From assembly GCF_000434895.1 (NCBI RefSeq), contig NZ_FR892797.1, positions 9,238 to 19,701 of the forward strand: 10,464 nucleotides of DNA, in the 5' to 3' direction. Position 1 is the stretch's first letter. The number at the start of each line of letters is the position of its first letter. Positions 5,873-10,464 of the stretch are shown here, in pieces. Origin of the DNA: Phascolarctobacterium succinatutens CAG:287. GTDB taxonomy: Bacteria; Bacillota; Negativicutes; Acidaminococcales; Acidaminococcaceae. Made by a program: the position numbers and the translations under genes. Under the pieces are notes generated by a model. It had not been told where the DNA came from. It made no database searches and saw only the letters and a list, made by a program, of their open reading frames with translations.

Positions 5873-6874
5873 ATGGAAAAAACTGAGTTGAAGAACATTG
5901 TAATTTTAGCAACCGGCGGCACTATTGCCGGCAAGGCTGCTTCCGGTACCCAGATGACTGGCTATACTGCTGGTGCCTACAGCGTTGCCGATTTGCTGGC
6001 GGGTGTGCCTGAACTGGGCGAGCTGGCGCATATCAGCGGCGAGCAGCTGTGCAATATCGACAGCAGCAGTCTTACCGATGCTTTATTGCTGCGACTGGCG
6101 CAACGCTGCAATGAGCTGCTGGCGCAGGAGGATGTCGACGGCGTTGTTATTACCCATGGTACCGATACTATGGAAGAAACGGCCTTCTTCCTGAACCTGA
6201 CGGTAAAGAGTGCTAAGCCGGTGGTACTCGTGGGTGCAATGCGTCCTGCCACCGCAGTCAGTGCCGACGGACCTTTGAATATTATCAACGCTGTTAAGGT
6301 GGCTGTGGATGCTGCAAGCGCCGGGCAGGGCGTATTGGTGATGATGAACGATGAAATCTACAGCGGGCGTGACGTGACCAAGACAAACACGGCGAATGTG
6401 GCAACCTTCAAGGCAACGAACGGTGGTCCTTTAGGCTTTATCGTTGGCGGTGAGGTACATTACTATTATCGCAGCGTGCGTCCGCACACACTGCAGAGCG
6501 AATTTGATGTGAGCGGTGTTACTGCTTTGCCGCGCGTGGATATCATCTACACGCATATCGGTGAGGACCGCGTATTTGTGGATGCGGCACTGGTAGCAGG
6601 CGCGCGTGGCCTTATCTACGCCGGCAGCGGCATGGGAAGCATTCATGAGGCTGTGGAGGCAGCGCTGGCAGAGGCTGTCGGCCGCGGCGTTATTGTAGTG
6701 CGCAGCAGCCGCACCAGCAGCGGTATTGTTGCCGCAGGCCTGGAGCGTTGGCAGGAGCAGGGCTTTTTGTATGCGGATAACTTGAATCCGCAAAAGGCAC
6801 GCCTTTTGCTGCAGCTGGCACTTTTGCGGACGCAGGAGCGCAGCGAGGTGCAGGAGATTTTCAGCCGTTACTAA
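5873..6874 (+). CDS. L-asparaginase (type II-like sequence, cytoplasmic)
   Basis: The enzyme hydrolyses L-asparagine to aspartate and ammonium. The 333 residues align by eye along the full E. coli AnsB sequence. Catalytic features are Thr17 in TGGTIAG (14-20), Tyr31 in GYTAG, Ser64 in NIDSSS, Thr97-Asp98 in HGTDTMEET (95-103) and Lys170 in GRDVTKTNT. The C-terminal LNPQKAR-LLLQLAL block (about 314-327) is also kept. There is no N-terminal signal peptide: the first strand begins at residue 8, so the protein should stay in the cytoplasm although its sequence resembles the periplasmic E. coli type II enzyme. The frame is open from a TTG at 5831, but the ATG at 5873 has GGAGG (5860-5864) eight bases ahead, while the ATG at 5858 and the TTG do not have a well-placed site. 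The ammonium released could feed the glutamine synthetase of this locus. Glutaminase side activity cannot be judged from sequence. Confidence 0.95.
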   Translation: MEKTELKNIVILATGGTIAGKAASGTQMTGYTAGAYSVADLLAGVPELGELAHISGEQLCNIDSSSLTDALLLRLAQRCNELLAQEDVDGVVITHGTDTMEETAFFLNLTVKSAKPVVLVGAMRPATAVSADGPLNIINAVKVAVDAASAGQGVLVMMNDEIYSGRDVTKTNTANVATFKATNGGPLGFIVGGEVHYYYRSVRPHTLQSEFDVSGVTALPRVDIIYTHIGEDRVFVDAALVAGARGLIYAGSGMGSIHEAVEAALAEAVGRGVIVVRSSRTSSGIVAAGLERWQEQGFLYADNLNPQKARLLLQLALLRTQERSEVQEIFSRY

Positions 6875-6886
6875 AAGATAAACAGC

Positions 6887-6928
6887 AAAAAAGCTATCAG
6901 CGGGCTTATCCCGGTGATAGCTTTTTTT
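6887..6928. terminator. Bidirectional terminator between convergent genes
   Basis: AAAAAAGCTATCA (6887-6899) pairs perfectly with TGATAGCTTTTTT (6915-6927). After a G-G mismatch the stem continues as CGGG/CCCG around a CTTAT loop. A-run on one side and T-run on the other make it work for the plus-strand asparaginase and the minus-strand exonuclease alike. Confidence 0.92.
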
Positions 6929-6943
6929 ATGCGCTTTAAAATT

Positions 6944-7594
6944 TTACCATCTTCTGTAACCGTTATGGTGCTTGGCACGTTCTGCCTGACGGGCAGCGCG
7001 CTCTGCTTCGTAAGCCTCGCGGGCAGCGAAGAAATCCTCCAGCTTCCAGCCGCGGTTAAACATTTCAATCAGCAGCTTGCCGGTGTTGTTGGCATCATCA
7101 AAGGCGGTGTGCCACAGGCCGGCGGTGTTGACCTCCTGCTCCTCGGTAGCCTTTTTCAGACCGGTGGTGTAGTCATCACCCTTCCACAGACGGTAAGCCA
7201 ACGCTAAATCAAGATAGTCCTCGTACTTTACGGGGTTTTCGATTTTGTGACGCTCGCAGCCTGTCTGCAGCACCTTGTAATCCTCGGTTCCCCAGGCTAC
7301 AAAGTAGGTTTCGCCGCTTTCGTACAGCGCTGCCAGCTCCTGCACCATAGCAGGGAATTCAATGGCCTGCTGCATATCCTTGGCTGTTATCATGCAAAAA
7401 TCCATAGAATCCTTGGCTTGCTTAGGATAAAAATGCGGTTTGACAAAGCTCTGGATGCGTCCGCAGTCGGTGAGCGGTTCGCCGTCCAGCTTCACTGCGC
7501 CGATTTCGATAATCTCGGAAAAGAAGCCGCGCGGACGGCCGACAGGGCGCTCGTAGGTAGTAAATTCAAAATCAACAACTAAAAATTTCTTCAT
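6944..7594 (-). CDS. DEDDh 3'-5' exonuclease, KapD/ERI-1-like
   Basis: The 216-residue protein has the three exonuclease motifs of the DEDDh (RNase T/DnaQ) fold: Asp8 and Glu10 in VVDFEFTT, Asp105 in AWGTEDYKVL, and His162 with Asp167 in WHTAFDDANNT. The arrangement and the short length are like the KapD and ERI-1 (3'hExo) group, which trims RNA or DNA ends with two metal ions; the true substrate is unknown. Residues about 188-216 form a charged, Arg/Ala/Glu-rich tail that looks helical and may bind nucleic acid. It is cytoplasmic with no signal peptide. AAGGGA stands about eight bases before the ATG. The gene begins 36 bases after the stop of the SEC-C gene with no terminator between, so the pair is likely co-transcribed, and it ends in the shared two-way terminator. 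Confidence 0.88.
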   Translation of the reverse strand: MKKFLVVDFEFTTYERPVGRPRGFFSEIIEIGAVKLDGEPLTDCGRIQSFVKPHFYPKQAKDSMDFCMITAKDMQQAIEFPAMVQELAALYESGETYFVAWGTEDYKVLQTGCERHKIENPVKYEDYLDLALAYRLWKGDDYTTGLKKATEEQEVNTAGLWHTAFDDANNTGKLLIEMFNRGWKLEDFFAAREAYEAERAARQAERAKHHNGYRRW

Positions 7595-7630
7595 TGTAAT
7601 CCCTTCTTACGCTAAAGCTTAGCTTGCTGC

Positions 7631-8761
7631 TTAGTGTTTTTTACCGCAGCATTTTTTATACTTTTTGCCGCTGCCGCAGGGACAGGGGTCATTGGGATAA
7701 ACCTTTTTTGCCTTGGCACCTACGCGTGTGTTTTGCTGAGTAGCCTGTTGTGCATCGCGCAGCAGCTTGATAGTTTCGTTAGGAGTGTGGCCGCCGAGGC
7801 AGAACATACGGGTAGCACTGTTGCGGGCGTTCTGCAGCAGTACGGAAAGTCTGCTGAGGTGACTGTAATTGTTCCAGGCAGGAATATTAGCCTGCAGCTT
7901 CTGAATCAGCTCGGAGGTGTTACCGTCAGTATTAGAGTTCTCAAATTCATAGATATATTGGCACCAGTAATGTGCATCCAGTGCCGCAACATTCAGCTCT
8001 TGAGTGAAGAAGTCATGCAGATCCTGATATGCGGTAGTAGATTGCAGATAGCCGTAGTGGGAAAGCATGGTGATTTCCTTTACGGTAGGCAGGTACAGGC
8101 CGAAGGGCTTTCTGCCCTGCTCCAGTCTGGTGTAGAAATCATCGCTGTCATTTTTCTTAAGCAGAATGTGACCGTCTTTGATTGCGCAGGGGTTAAAGTT
8201 ACTCGGAACCTCGGCAAGTAATTGCGGCAGAGCTTCCGGAGTAAGCTCAAAGCCTGCTTTTTGATTATACATTTCGCAGAAAAATTCCACCGGCAGGATA
8301 AGGTGCAGGCTGGACATAGCGGTGATGCAGTCCAACAGCCATGCCAGCTGTTGGCGGCGAGCCTGAAAGTCTGCGGTGTTGATTTTTTTGTAGACGGTGC
8401 GTGCTTCCTTTACTGCTTCAAAGCAGTCATCGGGATAGGAAACAATGTATCCCATAGAAATAAAGGGCAGCAGCAGTGCATATTCACTGTAGGTAGGGTG
8501 GAAGCATTTTTTCTCCAGGGCTGCTTCGAAGGCCTGAATATTTTCGTCCGGCATAATAGCAAAGCGTTTTGCTGCAATTTCCGGCTTTTGCATTTCTGTG
8601 CAGATTTTTTCTGCCAGCTCGTCCTTTTTGAGCTTACTGTAGGTAATGCAGAGCTGACGCGCTGCAAAAATCAATTTATCCTTAGTGAAGGCTTTTAAGT
8701 AATCCAGCAATACAGGTTTACGGGATGGTTGATTCTTGGTTTTGGTTGTACTTGCAGACAT
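7631..8761 (-). CDS. SEC-C zinc-motif protein with Rho-N/SAP-like N-terminus
   Basis: The 376-residue protein ends with a SEC-C motif (356-376): NDPCPCGSGKKYKKCC, giving the zinc ligands Cys360, Cys362, Cys371 and Cys372. SEC-C motifs are known from SecA and many uncharacterised proteins and often mark nucleic-acid or ribosome contact. Residues about 18-58 (LLDYLKAFTKDKLIFAARQL and following LKKDELAEKI) resemble the Rho N-terminal or SAP helix pair, a nucleic-acid binding fold; this is by-eye similarity. The central 250 residues match no family I recognise and look helical and soluble. The frame is open up to 8833, but the ATG at 8761 is preceded by AAGGAG and the promoter lies at 8805-8833, so a longer protein is unlikely. 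The AAGGAG spacing of 13 bases is long. The linked exonuclease suggests a joint RNA-related task, which is inference. Confidence 0.8.
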   Translation of the reverse strand: MSASTTKTKNQPSRKPVLLDYLKAFTKDKLIFAARQLCITYSKLKKDELAEKICTEMQKPEIAAKRFAIMPDENIQAFEAALEKKCFHPTYSEYALLLPFISMGYIVSYPDDCFEAVKEARTVYKKINTADFQARRQQLAWLLDCITAMSSLHLILPVEFFCEMYNQKAGFELTPEALPQLLAEVPSNFNPCAIKDGHILLKKNDSDDFYTRLEQGRKPFGLYLPTVKEITMLSHYGYLQSTTAYQDLHDFFTQELNVAALDAHYWCQYIYEFENSNTDGNTSELIQKLQANIPAWNNYSHLSRLSVLLQNARNSATRMFCLGGHTPNETIKLLRDAQQATQQNTRVGAKAKKVYPNDPCPCGSGKKYKKCCGKKH

Positions 8762-8804
8762 ATTGATAGAAAATCTCCTTCTTTGTAATCTTACGCATCT
8801 CTTA

Positions 8805-8833
8805 ATTATAAATAAAAACAGGAAATATAGCAA
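8805..8833 (-). promoter_or_regulatory. Promoter of the SEC-C/exonuclease unit
   Basis: Read on the minus strand, TTGCTA (8833-8828) and the consensus TATAAT (8810-8805) are 17 bp apart. Transcription would start near 8798, giving a leader of about 37 nt. The promoter supports the ATG at 8761 over the upstream ATG at 8833. Confidence 0.65.
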
Positions 8834-8882
8834 GTGAGGAAATTTAATATACAGTTTATTATACGCTTTTCGGCGGTTAAAT

Positions 8883-10073
8883 TTATTTTTCAGCCTCTAC
8901 TTGCTGGCGACGCATAGCAGGAATCAGGAAAAAGGCACAGTAAATAAAGGAAAGCAGCACGATTGCGCCGCCGCCGAGACCTATATAAGCGATGGAAGAA
9001 TGCGTACAGATAAGTCCGCCAAGATAGCTGCCGCTGCCGATACCAAGATTATAAATGCCGGAGTAAATCGACATAGCTACAGCGGAGGTGCTCATAGTAG
9101 TTGTGCGCAAAAGCTCTGCCTGGCCTACAACGTTGAAGGCCGTAACGAAGATGCCCCAGATTGCACAGAGCAGCACCAGCAGATAATGATTCATGCTTAC
9201 GGTGTAGAGCAGCAGCAAAACAACTGCAACGCCAAGTACGGTGATGCGGAAGAAGTGATAGCGGCATTTATCGTACCATTTGGAAAAGGCTGCGCTGCCC
9301 AAAAGTCCGGCAGCACCGAAAATAACCAAGGTGATGGTTATCCAGGCATCATCCATTATCGCAATCTGCTTCAGGTAAGGCTCGATATAGCTGTAGGCGG
9401 TGTAATAGCCGGTGGGGAGCAAAAAGGACATCATATAGAGGCCGATGAGCACAGGATTTTTCAGCATTACCGGCAACTGCGAAAGCGTAAACGGTTCGCT
9501 TTTTTCCAGCTTGGGGAAGACGAAGAACATATAGGCCAATACGATGAAGGCCAAAACAGCGATGCACATAAAGGCCATGCGCCAGCCTACGTAAAGGCCG
9601 ATGATACGTCCTAAGGGCAGGCCGACGATGATGGCGATGGCCGTGCCGGTTACAATCATGCTCATAGCCAGCGCTTTAAAGGGACCTTTGACCAGACGCA
9701 CGGCGATAGGCGAGGCGACAGACCAGAAAATGGAGTGGGCGAAGGCTACGCCGATACGCGAAAGCAGCAGCGTCCAAAAGCCGGTGGCAAAGGCAGAGGC
9801 TACATGCGATATGGCGAACAGGCTGATGGTTGCCAGCAAAAGCTTGCGCAGCGGATAGTGGGAAGCGGCAATCATCAGCGGCAGGCTCATGAGCATTACG
9901 ACGTAGGCATAAATGGTAATCAGCATACCGGCCTGCGCTTCGGTCATGCGAAAATCTGCGGCGATATCGGATAAAAGGCCTATGGGCATAAATTCCGATG
10001 TGTTAAAAATAAAAGCGGAAACGGTCATGCCGATTAACGGCAGCCATTCGCGGGTAGTTATTTTGTTTTCCAT
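8883..10073 (-). CDS. sotB: SotB-like MFS efflux transporter
   Basis: The 396-residue membrane protein, with twelve membrane segments expected, belongs to the major facilitator drug:H+ antiporter group and is closest by eye to E. coli SotB (YdeA), a sugar/arabinose exporter of about the same length. Shared stretches are FNTSEFMPIGLLSDIA (23-38), SRIGVAFAHSIFW (105-117), GLPLGRIIGLYVGWR (151-165, motif C of the antiporters) and YYTAYSYIEPY (223-233). It would push sugars, IPTG-like compounds or drugs out of the cell using the proton gradient; the substrate here is not known. The ATG at 10073 is chosen over 10097 because AGGTG precedes it and the encoded start matches SotB; nothing resembling a ribosome site precedes 10097. 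Its promoter carries a palindrome, suggesting a repressor. No clear terminator separates it from the SEC-C gene, 121 bases downstream. Confidence 0.88.
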   Translation of the reverse strand: MENKITTREWLPLIGMTVSAFIFNTSEFMPIGLLSDIAADFRMTEAQAGMLITIYAYVVMLMSLPLMIAASHYPLRKLLLATISLFAISHVASAFATGFWTLLLSRIGVAFAHSIFWSVASPIAVRLVKGPFKALAMSMIVTGTAIAIIVGLPLGRIIGLYVGWRMAFMCIAVLAFIVLAYMFFVFPKLEKSEPFTLSQLPVMLKNPVLIGLYMMSFLLPTGYYTAYSYIEPYLKQIAIMDDAWITITLVIFGAAGLLGSAAFSKWYDKCRYHFFRITVLGVAVVLLLLYTVSMNHYLLVLLCAIWGIFVTAFNVVGQAELLRTTTMSTSAVAMSIYSGIYNLGIGSGSYLGGLICTHSSIAYIGLGGGAIVLLSFIYCAFFLIPAMRRQQVEAEK

Positions 10074-10117
10074 ATATATAAAGCACCTGACTTTCATTCT
10101 ATAAAATTGCGGTGTAT

Positions 10118-10147
10118 ATTATAGCACAGCATATTTGTGTGCTACAA
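10118..10147 (-). promoter_or_regulatory. sotB promoter with palindromic operator candidate
   Basis: On the minus strand the -10 box TATAAT (10123-10118) has TG one base upstream (extended -10); the -35 region is TTGTAG (10147-10142), spaced 18 bp. Between and over the boxes sits a perfect inverted repeat, TAGCACA (10122-10128) and TGTGCTA (10138-10144) with a 9-bp spacer. A repressor bound there would block polymerase. No regulator gene is visible nearby. Confidence 0.6.
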
Positions 10148-10220
10148 GCAAAAAGATTGTAAATTATTTGTTGCGGGATGGTGCGGAGGTTTTCTTTGAA
10201 AAGGGCTGTCGTTAAGGGGC

Positions 10221-10264
10221 AAAAACAGTAAAGGCGTTCTACTTAGGTACGGTAGAACGCCTTT
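10221..10264 (-). terminator. Terminator of the right-edge gene
   Basis: AAAGGCGTTCTAC (10230-10242) pairs perfectly with GTAGAACGCCTTT (10252-10264). On the minus strand the stem is followed by TACTGTTTTTG, a usable T-run, and it lies 21 bases after the stop of the partial gene at the right edge. On the plus strand only AATTATAATATT follows, so it is mainly a minus-strand terminator. Confidence 0.75.
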
Positions 10265-10285
10265 AATTATAATATTAATTTTAGT

Positions 10286-10464
10286 TTATGGTTGTTGCTC
10301 AGCTTGCAATGCTTTAACCTGTTCAATAGGGAGAGAAGTAGCCTTGGCGATATCCTGCACAGAAAGTCCCATGCTGAAAAGGCGTTTAGCAGTAGCAATG
10401 TTGGCATTTGCTTCGCCCTCAGCAATGCCTTCACGTCTTTCATCTAACAAACGTGCTTCCATAA
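10286..10464 (-). CDS. C-terminal end of an Rpn/PD-(D/E)XK-like nuclease family protein (partial)
   Basis: Only the last 58 or so codons are in the window; the frame stays open to the right edge. The peptide starts with a charged stretch (EARLLDERREGIAEGEA) and continues with a small helical unit, AKRLFSMGLSVQDIAKATSL, ending PIEQVKALQ. Such a charged linker followed by a G(M/L)SxxxIAxxTxL helix-turn-helix-like tail is typical of the C-terminus of the Rpn (recombination-promoting nuclease, YhgA-like, PDDEXK_2) proteins common in gut Bacillota. The catalytic part would lie outside the window. The methionine at 10462 is probably internal, since no ribosome site can be checked. The stop is followed by a good terminator. 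Confidence 0.6.
   Translation of the reverse strand, partial: MEARLLDERREGIAEGEANANIATAKRLFSMGLSVQDIAKATSLPIEQVKALQAEQQP

Noticed and set aside
7634..8698. Plus-strand open frames opposite the SEC-C gene
   Set aside because: They overlap a gene with a recognisable zinc motif, promoter and ribosome site, and show no family features themselves.
8901..9614. 237-codon plus-strand frame opposite sotB
   Set aside because: It is a shadow of the transporter gene; the peptide is unusually polar and repetitive in composition and lacks a ribosome site.

Overview
The window reads as a chromosomal segment of a bacterium, most likely a Bacillota member. The closest impression is Negativicutes (Phascolarctobacterium/Acidaminococcus-like), but this is inferred from gene content and style only: a type III glutamine synthetase, an ammonium channel without signal peptide fused to a PII domain, a C_GCAxxG_C_C protein, an Rpn-like tail, AT-rich intergenic DNA and strong AGGAGG-type ribosome sites. 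No phage, transposase, CRISPR array, tRNA or rRNA was recognised.

Layout. Positions 1-648 hold no convincing gene. The left part contains inverted repeats. From about 350 a near-consensus promoter starts a roughly 265-nt leader with two terminator-like hairpins and further hairpins before glnN. Positions 649-4602 (+) form a nitrogen-assimilation block: GSIII, then an Amt-PII fusion, each followed by a strong terminator. Positions 4800-5297 (+) encode a small HD-domain hydrolase as its own unit. Positions 5399-6874 (+) hold a cysteine-rich C_GCAxxG_C_C protein and an L-asparaginase, probably one operon. A large two-way terminator separates these from the minus-strand half: a DEDDh exonuclease (6944-7594) downstream of a SEC-C zinc-motif protein (7631-8761), probably co-transcribed, then an upstream SotB-like MFS exporter (8883-10073) with its own promoter and a palindrome inside it. 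The right edge holds the C-terminal end of a gene resembling the tail of Rpn/PD-(D/E)XK nucleases.

How the genes work together. The left half is about ammonium: the Amt-PII protein brings in and senses ammonium, GSIII fixes it into glutamine, and the asparaginase can release ammonium from asparagine inside the cell. The HD protein, exonuclease, SEC-C protein and exporter have no evident link to nitrogen.

The points most worth a second look are the doubly attenuated glnN leader, the fused PII domain that lacks the usual T-loop tyrosine for covalent modification, the SEC-C/exonuclease pair, and the palindromic operator candidate in the exporter promoter. I did not find an obviously new multi-gene system.
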